Assembly (NCBI GenBank): GCA_028277745.1
Contig: JANQFR010000085.1
Location: 1-64,000 of the forward strand
DNA: 64,000 bases
Reading direction: 5' to 3'
DNA from: Phycisphaeraceae bacterium
GTDB taxonomy: Bacteria > Planctomycetota > Phycisphaerae > Phycisphaerales > Phycisphaeraceae
The translations under genes and the position numbers were made by a program. The notes under the pieces were generated by a model that did not search any database, was not told the DNA's origin, and saw only the letters and a program-made list of their open reading frames with translations. Each line of letters opens with the position of its first letter. The first letter of the stretch is position 1. Below, one piece after another: positions 8,183-15,273 of this stretch.

Positions 8183-9619
8183 ATGATCCGCAGCACCATT
8201 CCCCCGCTCGATCCGATCGATATCGACGCGGTCGTGGCCGGCGAGAAACGCCTCAGCCGCGACGAAGCGATGCAGTTGTACCGTCACGCGTCGCTGCACG
8301 ACCTGGGGCGTTGGGCTCACGCCGTGTGCGAACGCGTCCATGGGCCCGACATCCGCACGTTCGTCAAAGACCGCAACATCAATTACACCAACGTCTGCAC
8401 GGCTCGTTGCACCTTCTGCGCGTTCCGGCGCGACGGCGGCGAGGCCGACGCTTACACACTCAGCCGGGACGAATTGCACCAGAAGGTGCGTGAGCTGGTC
8501 GACAAAGGCGGCACGCAAGTGCTCCTACAGGGCGGGATGCACCCCGACCTGCCGGTCGCGTTCTACGAAGACCTGCTCAGCGATCTGAAGGCGGCGTTTC
8601 CCCAAGTCCATATCCACGGTTTCAGCCCGCCGGAAATCGTTGAATTCGTAGGGTTGTTCGAGATGGAGGGCTTCCCCGTCGCTGCGCCGGGCAAGAGCGG
8701 CCAGATGCCCGAGGAGGTGTGGGTCGCCAAGCTCGACGCCATCCTCGGCCGCCTTCGCGCGGCCGGGCTCGACTCGGTGCCCGGCGGCGGGGGAGAGATC
8801 TTCGCCGAGCACGTCCGGCGGCGGATCGGTCTGGGGAAAGCGGATGGACGCCAATGGCTCGAGGTGATGGCCGCAGCACACCGTCAGGGGATGTTGACCT
8901 CAGCCACCATGATGTTCGGCCACATCGAAGGCGTCACCGACCGTATCGACCATATGGACCGCGTCCGCACCTACCAGGACCGCGCGATCGAACACAACTG
9001 GCCGGGCCGTTATGTGAGTTTCATCAGTTGGCCCTTCCAACGCGAAAACACGCCCCTGGGCCGGGTGCCGGACTGGGACGCTTCGTCCGGGGAGCCGTTT
9101 CCCGGCGATGTGCTCGCGGACGCGGTCGAGCAGGGCGCCATTGACGCCCACGACAAAGACGCGTGCAACACCACCTCGCCCCTGGCCGGCAAACTCGTCC
9201 GCATGGCCGGAGCCGTCGATTACCTTCGCACCCAGGCGATCAGCCGGCTTTACCTGGACAATATCCATTCGATCGGCGCGAGCTGGGTCACCATGGGGCC
9301 GCGCATCGGCCAACTTGGCCTGTTCTACGGCGCCAACGACATGGGGTCGATCATGATGGAGGAAAACGTCGTCTCCGCCGCCGGGACGACATACTGCCTG
9401 GACGAGGAGGTTCTATGTCACCTCATCCGTTCTTCCGGATTCACCCCCGCTCAACGCGATAACGCATATCGCATTCTCCGGGTTTATAACGGCGAGGACA
9501 GCCCCGACCTGCGAGTTTCCGACTGGTCGAGACACCGAGCCGCAGTTCTGCACAAGCAAACCCCCGGCGATATCGAAACGCAGGTGTCACTCACCATCAC
9601 CGACTCGGATGACGGCTGA
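8183..9619 (+). CDS. mqnC: Cyclic dehypoxanthinyl futalosine synthase (radical SAM)
   Basis: The protein has 478 aa. MqnC carries out the radical cyclisation of dehypoxanthine futalosine in the futalosine route to menaquinone. The radical-SAM cluster motif is C72-x3-C76-x2-C79 within NYTNVCTARCTFCAF. QVLLQGGMHPDL, HGFSPPEI and NDMGSIMMEENVVSAAG are typical of MqnC rather than MqnE. It is longer than most MqnC (about 360-400 aa), with an insertion around residues 150-180 (FEMEGFPVAAPGKSG). The start is ATG 8183, with a TTG at 8162 as the alternative. No other mqn gene lies in the window. Confidence 0.9.
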   Translation: MIRSTIPPLDPIDIDAVVAGEKRLSRDEAMQLYRHASLHDLGRWAHAVCERVHGPDIRTFVKDRNINYTNVCTARCTFCAFRRDGGEADAYTLSRDELHQKVRELVDKGGTQVLLQGGMHPDLPVAFYEDLLSDLKAAFPQVHIHGFSPPEIVEFVGLFEMEGFPVAAPGKSGQMPEEVWVAKLDAILGRLRAAGLDSVPGGGGEIFAEHVRRRIGLGKADGRQWLEVMAAAHRQGMLTSATMMFGHIEGVTDRIDHMDRVRTYQDRAIEHNWPGRYVSFISWPFQRENTPLGRVPDWDASSGEPFPGDVLADAVEQGAIDAHDKDACNTTSPLAGKLVRMAGAVDYLRTQAISRLYLDNIHSIGASWVTMGPRIGQLGLFYGANDMGSIMMEENVVSAAGTTYCLDEEVLCHLIRSSGFTPAQRDNAYRILRVYNGEDSPDLRVSDWSRHRAAVLHKQTPGDIETQVSLTITDSDDG

Positions 9620-9625
9620 TCTCTT

Positions 9626-9652
9626 AAAAAACCGGACGGATGGGGCCGGTTT
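9626..9652 (-). terminator. Rho-independent terminator for the XRE-type regulator gene
   Basis: On the minus strand AAACCGG and CCGGTTT form a 7-bp stem with a ten-base loop, followed by a T-run. It lies between the convergent ends of mqnC and the regulator gene. Only three T follow on the plus strand, so it favours the minus-strand gene. Confidence 0.65.
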
Positions 9653-9690
9653 GAGCGCAGGCGTTTATGTAGAGGGTTCTCCCCGCGTGT

Positions 9691-10182
9691 CTAATCGACC
9701 AGTTTCAGCTTACGCTTCCGGCGTGCCTCGGCCATCTCGACCAGCACACGCTGGGTGATCGTGCACTGTTGCACGACATGATTTAACTGCGAGATCAAAG
9801 CAAGGGTGTCGTCCGAGTTAAGGAGTTTGCCCCGGCTCGCCGCGCGCACGGCCATGAGCGACTCCCCGGCGGTCTTGACGGCTTCACAGGACGCATCCAA
9901 GGCGTCTTCGGCGTTGACCTGTCCGTCTTGATTCACGTCTAGTTCCAGTTCGGCGTGGGTGAAAGTCCAGGGGGTGCCGGATGCAAAAATCGCCAGGATC
10001 GCCTCCTGGGCCTCGGGGTTGGGCAGGTGCCGGACGAGCATCCGGATCGAGTCGAAGTCCGGCTGGCTCTGGCCGCTCACCCAACGATAAACCGTACTGG
10101 TGGAGACGCCGGCGAGTTCACCGATTTCTTTCGCGGTGGTGAGTTGTTGATCGATCAGCATCTGGAGCGTCTTAGCTAGCAT
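9691..10182 (-). CDS. XRE-type helix-turn-helix protein with a dockerin/EF-hand-like calcium loop
   Basis: The protein has 163 aa. Residues about 15-52 form a helix-turn-helix (TAKEIGELAGVSTSTVYRW), so DNA binding is likely. Residues 82-93 read DVNQDGQVNAED, an exact DxNxDGxVxxxD calcium-loop pattern as in dockerin and EF-hand repeats, which is odd in a cytoplasmic regulator. The C-terminal third is predicted helical and ends in basic residues. ATG 10182 has an AGGGG six bases upstream and is preferred to GTG 10197. The targets are unknown. A short inverted repeat just upstream (10240-10262) might be its operator. Confidence 0.75.
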   Translation of the reverse strand: MLAKTLQMLIDQQLTTAKEIGELAGVSTSTVYRWVSGQSQPDFDSIRMLVRHLPNPEAQEAILAIFASGTPWTFTHAELELDVNQDGQVNAEDALDASCEAVKTAGESLMAVRAASRGKLLNSDDTLALISQLNHVVQQCTITQRVLVEMAEARRKRKLKLVD

Positions 10183-10235
10183 CTGGTCCCCTTTCACGGA
10201 GAAGCAATACGCCGTCGTCTGGTGTTCCCGACGGG

Positions 10236-10262
10236 GTGGATATCGTCAAAAGATACCCCAAG
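10236..10262. promoter_or_regulatory. Possible operator: imperfect palindrome upstream of the XRE-type gene
   Basis: gggtggatatc and gatacccc form an imperfect dyad (tatc/gata core with flanking G and C runs) about 55-80 bases before the regulator start. Autoregulators often bind such sites. No good promoter hexamers were seen around it. Confidence 0.3.
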
Positions 10263-10418
10263 GCCTGGCGCAGATGTGCACGTCCGGGCGGGCGGATTCC
10301 CACACACGGGGGAGCCTCAGGGCTATATTGGGATTGACATCCGAGGGCTCCCGGGGGCTTTCGGGGAGCGGCCGGCGTTGCGGTGAACTGCGGCGCCGGT
10401 TCGCTTTTTGGCGATTTC

Positions 10419-11567
10419 TCAATCATTGCCCGGCCAGCCGTCAAACACGAATTCGCCATCGCGGGACATCACTTCGCCATCGACCGTGATCGTGCCGCCG
10501 CCCGCCTCCGGCCTCATGTCGCAGACCATGTCCCAGTGCAGGCCCGATTCGTTGCGGTTGCCTGTTTCAGGATAACCCGCCCCGACGGCGGCGTGAAACG
10601 TGCCGCCGATTTTTTCGTCAAAAAGCGTGTTTTTGGTGTATTCGGTGATCGCGTAATTCGTACCGATCGCGATCTCGCCCAACCGCCGGGCGCCCTCGTC
10701 CTGGTCAAGCATGGCCAAAAGAAAATCCTGGTTCTTGGAGGCGGCCGCTTCCACGACACGGCCTTTCTCAAACGTCAGGACGATATCGTGCACCTCCCGT
10801 CCGTGATGAACCGCGGGGAACGAGTACCGCACGACGCCGTTGACGCCCCCATCGTCGGCGGCCAGGTTCGGGCCGGTGAACACCTCGCCGTCGGGGAAGT
10901 TCTCATGGCCGTCGCAGTTGATCCAGGTCATGCCTTCGACATTCACCCGCAGGTCGGTCCCGGCCGCGGTCTGAAACCGCAGTTCTTTCTTGCCGGTGAG
11001 ATAATCCACCACCTTCTGCTGCTTTTCGCTGATCGCCCGCCAGACCGCGACCGGGTCGTCCGCGGCGAGGTGGCCCGCGGCGAATACAAAATCTTCGTAT
11101 TGCCGCAAAGAACGTTCCGCGTCTTGCGCCGATGCGGAGGTGGGGTATTGTGTGCCGCACCATTTGAGTTCCCCCGCCGCGGCGCGTTTCATGAACAGGT
11201 CCATGATCGGGCGCCGGGCCGCCGACGCCCGGCTCTGGCGCTTCGGGTCAACCCGCGACAGCGACTTGGTGTTGGTGTCGGCCCACAGGCCAATGGAGGC
11301 GTCGATCGCCCCGACCTCATGAAGCTGCAGGGGGTTGACGTAGTCAAGCTGCTCATCGTTGGCGTGTGCAAAAAAGACCTCCGCCAGGTCTCCGGGGGCG
11401 CAGTGCAGCACCGGATGAGCGCCAGCCTTGAGAACCTGCTCGTACAACGCCTCCAACAGCGGCAAAGCCACCGGGTCGCCGCTGAGCCTGACCAGCCAGC
11501 CCGGCTTGACGCCCGTGGAGTAGTGGACAAGAACCTGAGCAAGTTTATCGAGTCGGGGATCGTGCAA
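10419..11567 (-). CDS. M29-family aminopeptidase (thermophilic metalloprotease family)
   Basis: The protein has 382 aa and is a cytosolic dinuclear-metal exopeptidase. Family hallmarks are DGEVFTGP and RRLGEIAIG (metal-ligand Glu residues), GGTFHAAVG, and SGLHWDMV with ligand His and Asp near the C-terminus; the order and spacing match AmpS/AmpT enzymes. The start is TTG at 11567, since the family begins close to this point (RLDKLAQVLVHYS). The gene is complete and its base composition matches the chromosome. Its 5' end faces the genomic island that begins about 100 bases away. Confidence 0.9.
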   Translation of the reverse strand: MHDPRLDKLAQVLVHYSTGVKPGWLVRLSGDPVALPLLEALYEQVLKAGAHPVLHCAPGDLAEVFFAHANDEQLDYVNPLQLHEVGAIDASIGLWADTNTKSLSRVDPKRQSRASAARRPIMDLFMKRAAAGELKWCGTQYPTSASAQDAERSLRQYEDFVFAAGHLAADDPVAVWRAISEKQQKVVDYLTGKKELRFQTAAGTDLRVNVEGMTWINCDGHENFPDGEVFTGPNLAADDGGVNGVVRYSFPAVHHGREVHDIVLTFEKGRVVEAAASKNQDFLLAMLDQDEGARRLGEIAIGTNYAITEYTKNTLFDEKIGGTFHAAVGAGYPETGNRNESGLHWDMVCDMRPEAGGGTITVDGEVMSRDGEFVFDGWPGND

Positions 11568-11660
11568 AACTATGCTCCGAGGGCAGGGAACGGTATGGTA
11601 GCGGGGGCAGCGCTGATCGTCACTTGTGAACGCGCGATACTCAATGGATGGTCAATCGTC

Positions 11661-11685
11661 GCTCAGCGGGATAGATCAGGGCTTT
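11661..11685 (+). repeat. Partial direct repeat of tRNA-Arg(CCU), candidate attachment-site remnant
   Basis: These 25 bases match tRNA-Arg positions 15122-15146 (D-arm to start of the anticodon loop) at 23 of 25 bases and in the same orientation. No acceptor stem or T-arm follows, so it is not a second tRNA gene. It marks the left edge of the cassette/integrase segment, as expected for the second copy of an integration target. Confidence 0.6.
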
Positions 11686-11789
11686 ACTTAATGGCGTGCG
11701 GCGATCTGCGTAAGTCTTTTATATTCAGGGTGATGCGGGAGGGAGCGCCAAAATCGCCTGTTTCCGTTTGCTGCTCGGTGTCAGTGACC

Positions 11790-11899
11790 GCCTGATGGTT
11801 TACTGCAATGTTGCCGTGCGCGATACACTCATGTGGTGGTTTGCTGATGAGGCGCCTGCGCTCGCAGACGGCCGGCAACTGAGCCGATTTACGTTATGT
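11790..11899 (+). other. Integron attC recombination site A
   Basis: The ends are R'' GCCTGAT (11790-11796) and R' GTTATGT (11893-11899). Between them, tgcaatgttgccgtgcgcga and cgcagacggccggcaactg form the imperfect L''/L' hairpin arms. It is 110 bp, like sites B-E, and is the most diverged of the five. It opens the cassette series. The bases before it end an open frame with TGA inside R'' (11793-11795), as cassette genes often do, so a remnant of an earlier cassette may precede it. Confidence 0.7.
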
Positions 11900-11914
11900 T
11901 CGTTGGAGTGCCAT

Positions 11915-12433
11915 GTGAAGAAGACACTTTTTTTCTCAATGTCGGTCGATGGGTTCATCGCCAACACCGACGGCATACCGCTCTTCCCACAAGGTGCATG
12001 GGAAGACTGGTGTGCTCTGGTCAACGAAGCTGGCAACGTCATTGCGGGACGTAGTTCCGTCGAGCAGTTGAAGGATGATGAGATGTCATCAATCCTGAAA
12101 CCGAAGCATAAGGTCGTGCTTTCGTCGCGAGACATCGATTTTTCCGAATCCGGTTGGCAACATGCTAATTCGCCCGCCAAGGCTTTAGAAACCCTTCAAC
12201 AAGCGGGTGTAAAAGAGGCGATCATCGGAGGGGGCCGCGCGATCTACTATTCCTTCATGCGCGAGCGCTTGGTTGACGAAATTGTGATTGATCTTCAACC
12301 GGTTGCGTTCGGTGCTGGCGTCCCTGTGTTCGGGGATGTATTGAACGCAACTCAGCTAAAGCTGTTCGATACCCGCTCGCTGAATAACGATGCTATCCGT
12401 CTGAGGTACCAGGTCCTTCGCGAAGGAACATAG
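11915..12433 (+). CDS. Cassette 1: RibD C-terminal/dihydrofolate-reductase-family protein
   Basis: The protein has 172 aa. The N-terminus KKTLFFSMSVDGFIAN and the central AIIGGGRAIYYSFM are typical of the RibD_C/DHFR-like fold that uses NAD(P)H; it is not a DfrA or DfrB trimethoprim-resistance enzyme. The substrate is unknown. GTG 11915 has GGAG six bases upstream and lies 16 bases after the cassette boundary; the frame is open upstream only through the attC. The stop TAG is inside R'' of attC B. GC content is clearly lower than in neighbouring chromosomal genes, as expected for an acquired cassette. Confidence 0.85.
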   Translation: MKKTLFFSMSVDGFIANTDGIPLFPQGAWEDWCALVNEAGNVIAGRSSVEQLKDDEMSSILKPKHKVVLSSRDIDFSESGWQHANSPAKALETLQQAGVKEAIIGGGRAIYYSFMRERLVDEIVIDLQPVAFGAGVPVFGDVLNATQLKLFDTRSLNNDAIRLRYQVLREGT

Positions 12434-12537
12434 CCAGCGTCTGCAGTTGACAGGCGGCGCCCGCGATGAATAATCCAGTGCTCGGCGGCAGGCCTGTTAC
12501 CGCGGGCGGCAGGCAACTGAACGCTTCTTCGTTATAT
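12428..12537 (+). other. Integron attC recombination site B
   Basis: R'' is ACATAGC (12428-12434) and R' is GTTATAT (12531-12537). R'' pairs with the start of its own cassette (GTTATGT) except for one base, as cassette excision logic requires. Arms ctgcagttgacaggcggcgcccgcg and cgcgggcggcaggcaactg form the L''/L' hairpin with unpaired bases. Length is 110 bp. Confidence 0.88.
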
Positions 12538-12567
12538 CAAGCTAGACCATCGCCGAGAACTGTCATC

Positions 12568-12927
12568 GTGATCTGGATTGGCTACATCTACGTCGTCGTT
12601 TTGATCCTTTTCGGTGGCAGCGCCTTGATCGACGATATTAAAGCAAAGAGGTGGGGTCGTCTCGCAGTCAGCCTTGTGCCGTTCAGCGTGCTTGTGTTCG
12701 CAACAGTTGGTTTCTTATTCCTGCGCAAGCCCGGCAGCTGGTCTTGGCTCATTTTGATCGCGCTGGCAGTTAGTGTCCCGATACTTATCTGGGATGGTTT
12801 CCAAGACGTCAAAGAACTCAGCAAAGAGGACTCGGAGTTTGGCGCCGGGGGCGCGATTTTCAGTTTTTTACTCGTTGCCGTCATGTTCGTGCCAGCGATC
12901 GTCCTGGGGGTAATCTGGGCCTTATGA
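12568..12927 (+). CDS. Cassette 2: small membrane protein of unknown function
   Basis: The protein has about 119 aa with four hydrophobic segments (about 2-20, 32-48, 52-70 and 97-118) and short charged loops. No family is recognised. GTG 12568 was chosen because it is the first start codon inside the cassette (which begins at 12532) that precedes the first membrane segment. An ATG at 12466 lies inside attC B and would translate the recombination site. It stands alone in its cassette, in the array orientation. Confidence 0.6.
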   Translation: MIWIGYIYVVVLILFGGSALIDDIKAKRWGRLAVSLVPFSVLVFATVGFLFLRKPGSWSWLILIALAVSVPILIWDGFQDVKELSKEDSEFGAGGAIFSFLLVAVMFVPAIVLGVIWAL

Positions 12928-12948
12928 ATGGCGTCGCCGAACTGTATG

Positions 12949-13057
12949 ACATAACCACCAGCTGCAGTTGACTGGCGACGCCCGCGAAAGATAAACAAGT
13001 TGTCTGTTGGACGCCTGCTCCCTCGGGCGGCCGGCAATCGAGCCTTTTTCGTTAGCG
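12949..13057 (+). other. Integron attC recombination site C
   Basis: R'' is ACATAAC (12949-12955) and R' is GTTAGCG (13051-13057). L'' ctgcagttgactggcgacgcccgcg pairs with L' cgggcggccggcaatcgag. The site is 109 bp and its central segment resembles that of sites D and E. Confidence 0.88.
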
Positions 13058-13068
13058 GGCATCACCAC

Positions 13069-13566
13069 ATGTGGCGACTATTCGGCTGGCTGACCACGAT
13101 CTACTTGGCTATGGGCTTGGTCGTCGTGGTGTTTCTTGGCGCCACTACGGGGTTCGTGCAGCCGGTCAACCATATCGACTGGTCCATTGTCCCAAACCAT
13201 GTGGCCGCTCCGCTCTGGCTGAGCACGTCGTTGTATTGGTTGATTGCGCTGGTGCTGGTTACCGCCCTTGGACCGGTTGCGTTCTTTCGTCGCGCTTCTC
13301 GCGGCCAGGCGACTTCGTTGCTGATCTCTTACTCGGTTGGCACATTGGTCATCGTCGCCTTGATCATCGGCGCGCCTACTTATCTGCTTTTTGCTGGAGC
13401 AGTTCCAACCTCCGAACACTCTTGGGTGATCTTCACTGGCGCAGATGTGATAGGTTCCGCTATCGTTTCAGCGCCGCTTTTGGTCCCTGCCTTAGCTGCG
13501 TTAATTGCGATCCGACTGCCCGCTAACCACCGGCCACGGTTGACCGATGACGCTCGCGATGGATAA
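13069..13566 (+). CDS. Cassette 3: membrane protein of unknown function
   Basis: The protein has 165 aa with four or five hydrophobic segments (about 5-25, 50-70, 86-108 and 125-150). There is no recognised family and no catalytic motif. ATG 13069 lies 12 bases after the boundary at 13057. The reading frame runs through R'' of attC D and stops at TAA 13564-13566 inside the site, so its last 15 residues are encoded by attC sequence. The cassette is 573 bp, boundary to boundary. Confidence 0.65.
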   Translation: MWRLFGWLTTIYLAMGLVVVVFLGATTGFVQPVNHIDWSIVPNHVAAPLWLSTSLYWLIALVLVTALGPVAFFRRASRGQATSLLISYSVGTLVIVALIIGAPTYLLFAGAVPTSEHSWVIFTGADVIGSAIVSAPLLVPALAALIAIRLPANHRPRLTDDARDG

Positions 13567-13630
13567 TCCAGTGGTCGGTTGGACGCTTGCTCCCGCGGGC
13601 GGCCGGCAACTGAGCCGCTCTACGTTAGGC
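13521..13630 (+). other. Integron attC recombination site D
   Basis: R'' is CGCTAAC (13521-13527), the exact complement of its own cassette's start GTTAGCG. R' is GTTAGGC (13624-13630), a perfect match to the GTTRRRY consensus. The arms cggttgaccgatgacgctcgcg and cgcgggcggccggcaactg pair imperfectly. Length is 110 bp. Confidence 0.92.
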
Positions 13631-13638
13631 GGGCATCC

Positions 13639-14082
13639 ATGGCGGACTTCTTCGTTGAGTTCGAGATCACGAACTACGAGCGTTTCCGCAACCTCGTTAC
13701 CGTCGTCGATGCGCTTCGTGCGTCGAAAGCCGCGGACGACTGGCATGACGACGAGTATTGGCTTTCCTTTTTCGACGATGCTGCTCGATCTCATTTTTGG
13801 TGGCCCACCCCGGCTGAATTGGAGGATTGGAAGCATCGATGGTTTTCCACACCCGTGCCCCAACGATTCAGCGATCCGTCTCTTCAGACGCCCTGGGACT
13901 TTGCATCCATGATTGATGCCTTCCGCAACGGCGACTACGAGTTGGTCGGTTGCACGCAAAGTGGAGCCAAGATGGCACGCCTTGACTTTGAACCCTTTGG
14001 CCATCCCTACGGTGGGTGTGGGTGCATGAAGGCTTTGATCGAGAGCTTTGGCTTTCGTGTCGTCGCTGAACCGGTCGCCTGA
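13639..14082 (+). CDS. Cassette 4: hypothetical protein
   Basis: The protein has 147 aa, is acidic and Trp/Phe-rich, with no membrane segment or signal peptide and no recognised domain. It begins MADFFVEFEITNYERFR. A conspicuous GHPYGGCGCMKALIESFGF segment (about 120-138) near the C-terminus carries two Cys. ATG 13639 is nine bases after the attC D boundary, and the TGA stop lies in R'' of attC E. Compact placement between two attC sites argues that it is a real cassette gene. Confidence 0.7.
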   Translation: MADFFVEFEITNYERFRNLVTVVDALRASKAADDWHDDEYWLSFFDDAARSHFWWPTPAELEDWKHRWFSTPVPQRFSDPSLQTPWDFASMIDAFRNGDYELVGCTQSGAKMARLDFEPFGHPYGGCGCMKALIESFGFRVVAEPVA

Positions 14083-14184
14083 CACTGGCTGCAGTTGACC
14101 GGCGACGCCCGCGGTGTACGATGAGCCCGCTGGTTTGGACGCTCGCTCTGCGGGCGGCCGGCAACTGCGCCTTTTCCGTCAGGC
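14077..14184 (+). other. Integron attC recombination site E
   Basis: R'' is GCCTGAC (14077-14083) and R' is GTCAGGC (14178-14184). L'' ctgcagttgaccggcgacgcccgcg pairs with L' gcgggcggccggcaactg. Length is 108 bp and the site is closely similar to B-D. Confidence 0.88.
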
Positions 14185-14208
14185 CGACCTGTTGGAATGG
14201 GAGAGACG

Positions 14209-14685
14209 ATGCTGGATATGGAGATCATCGCAGATCAGATTAGCCGAGCCTTTCGGGGCGAGTCCTGGCATGGGCCTTCGGTGCGCGAAGTGCTGGCGGG
14301 TGTTTCGGCGGAAGACGCGGCAGCTCATCCAATACCCGGCGCTCACAGCATTTGGGAGATCGTTCTTCACATGACCGGCGGGTACAACCTGGTTCTTCGG
14401 CGGATTCGTGGAGAGTGTGCGCAGCTCTCGCCGGAGGAAGAATGGCCTCCCGTGGTGGAGTTTAGTGCGGATGCCTGGCGCGAGAGCCAGGACAACTTGG
14501 AGCAGCTGAATCAGCAGCTCCAAAGCGCCGTGCGCGCCTTCCCCACCGAGCGCCTTTCGCAGGAACTGGGTTCCGAGTACCCGGCGTACATTCAGTTCTG
14601 CGGCGCGCCTCAACACGACCTGTACCATGCGGGCCAGATCGTTCTTCTCAAGAAGGCACTCTCGGCGTCCCGAGGGGCGGCCTAA
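14209..14685 (+). CDS. Cassette 5: DinB/YfiT-like four-helix-bundle protein
   Basis: The protein has 158 aa. DinB-superfamily features are the first helix pair with HSIWEIVLHMTGG (about 46-58) and the C-terminal HDLYHAGQIVLLKKAL (about 135-150), whose His residues would form the three-His metal site. Members include thiol-dependent transferases and stress-linked proteins; the reaction here is unknown. ATG 14209 follows GGGAGAG at close spacing; ATG 14197 is an alternative. The TAA stop lies within R'' (GCCTAAC) of the final, cut-off attC. Confidence 0.82.
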   Translation: MLDMEIIADQISRAFRGESWHGPSVREVLAGVSAEDAAAHPIPGAHSIWEIVLHMTGGYNLVLRRIRGECAQLSPEEEWPPVVEFSADAWRESQDNLEQLNQQLQSAVRAFPTERLSQELGSEYPAYIQFCGAPQHDLYHAGQIVLLKKALSASRGAA

Positions 14686-14720
14686 CAACGCGATCGAGCG
14701 GACGGCGCCGAGGCTTCGTC
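14680..14720 (+). other. Truncated integron attC site F
   Basis: R'' GCCTAAC (14680-14686) is followed by aacgcgatcgagcggacggc, a typical left arm of short attC sites. No matching right arm or GTTRRRY end follows; the sequence runs straight into the 3' break of the recombinase remnant. The left arm differs from sites A-E, so this cassette had another origin. Confidence 0.7.
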
Positions 14721-15026
14721 AATGCGTGACGTATTGGGGGGGATTGACTTTCGGCGGCGCTTTCGCTTCAACGCTGACGCCTTCCCCGGGCGCCGGGCGG
14801 GGCGTGCGGCCGGCCTGCAAGTCGTCACGGGTCGCCTGATACCGTTCGAGGGCGCCCTTCCAGTCGTCGAGGTCGCCGAAGTAATGGCGGGTTCCCCGGA
14901 TGGTCTTGCACCAGCGTTTCACCACCGCGTGGGGTACAGCAGGAAGCCGGGATGGGAGGGCAAGAGCTCCAGCACGTGGGCGGGGCGTTTCCCGCCGCCG
15001 GCGTTCGTGGTACGCTTCTTAGTCAT
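14719..15026 (-). pseudogene. Tyrosine recombinase (phage-type integrase), 5' remnant with frameshift
   Basis: ATG 15026 opens a frame reading MTKKRTTNAGGG ... ELLPSHPGFLLYP, then stops. Shifting by one base at the CCCC run (about 14935-14940) continues it as HAVVKRWCKTIRGTRHYFG ... YQATRDDLQAGRTPRP. This is the N-terminal, DNA-binding part of planctomycete site-specific integrases, as I recognise it. The catalytic domain with its R-H-R-Y residues is absent: homology stops near 14719, exactly where attC F is cut. A deletion therefore removed the rest of both. It lies 87 bases from tRNA-Arg, as integrase genes often do. Confidence 0.75.
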
Positions 15027-15112
15027 GCGGACCGCTCAATGCGTCAAGTCAGGCCTCAGGCCCTTTGACTCCGGTGGGACGGATTGCAGGATTTCCTTTG
15101 AAAACACGGGCC

Positions 15113-15186
15113 GCACCCGTAGCTCAGCAGGATAGAGCAGGGCTTTCCTAAAGCTCAGGTCGCAGGTTCGAATCCTGCCGGGTGCA
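15113..15186 (+). tRNA. tRNA-Arg(CCU)
   Basis: A 74-base cloverleaf. The acceptor stem is GCACCCG/CGGGTGC, the D-stem GCTC/GAGC, the anticodon loop TTCCTAA gives anticodon CCU, the T-arm is GCAGG-TTCGAAT-CCTGC and the discriminator is A. CCA is not encoded. Part of it is duplicated at 11661-11685, so it is the likely integration target of the adjacent island. Confidence 0.95.
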
Positions 15187-15273
15187 TTGTGGAAGGGGGC
15201 GGCGCATCGCTTTGGGTGACGGGTTTGTCGTCTGGAGCGGATGGCCGGCCTGGGGGCCGGACGGAGGCGCGAC

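Noticed and set aside
11567..11789. Integron integrase or attI left of the first attC
   Set aside because: No tyrosine-recombinase motif in any frame. The only integrase remains are at 14719-15026 and are phage-type.
10383..11795. 470-codon plus-strand frame
   Set aside because: Antisense to the M29 aminopeptidase. Only its last codons, beyond 11690, might be remains of a cassette gene.
14627..14839. Short frame over the truncated attC
   Set aside because: Its NNAIERTA-type peptide is merely the translation of attC left-arm sequence.
15187..15273. Molybdenum-cofactor riboswitch or ModE site before modA
   Set aside because: Only about 90 bases lie between the tRNA and modA, and no conserved fold or palindrome was seen.
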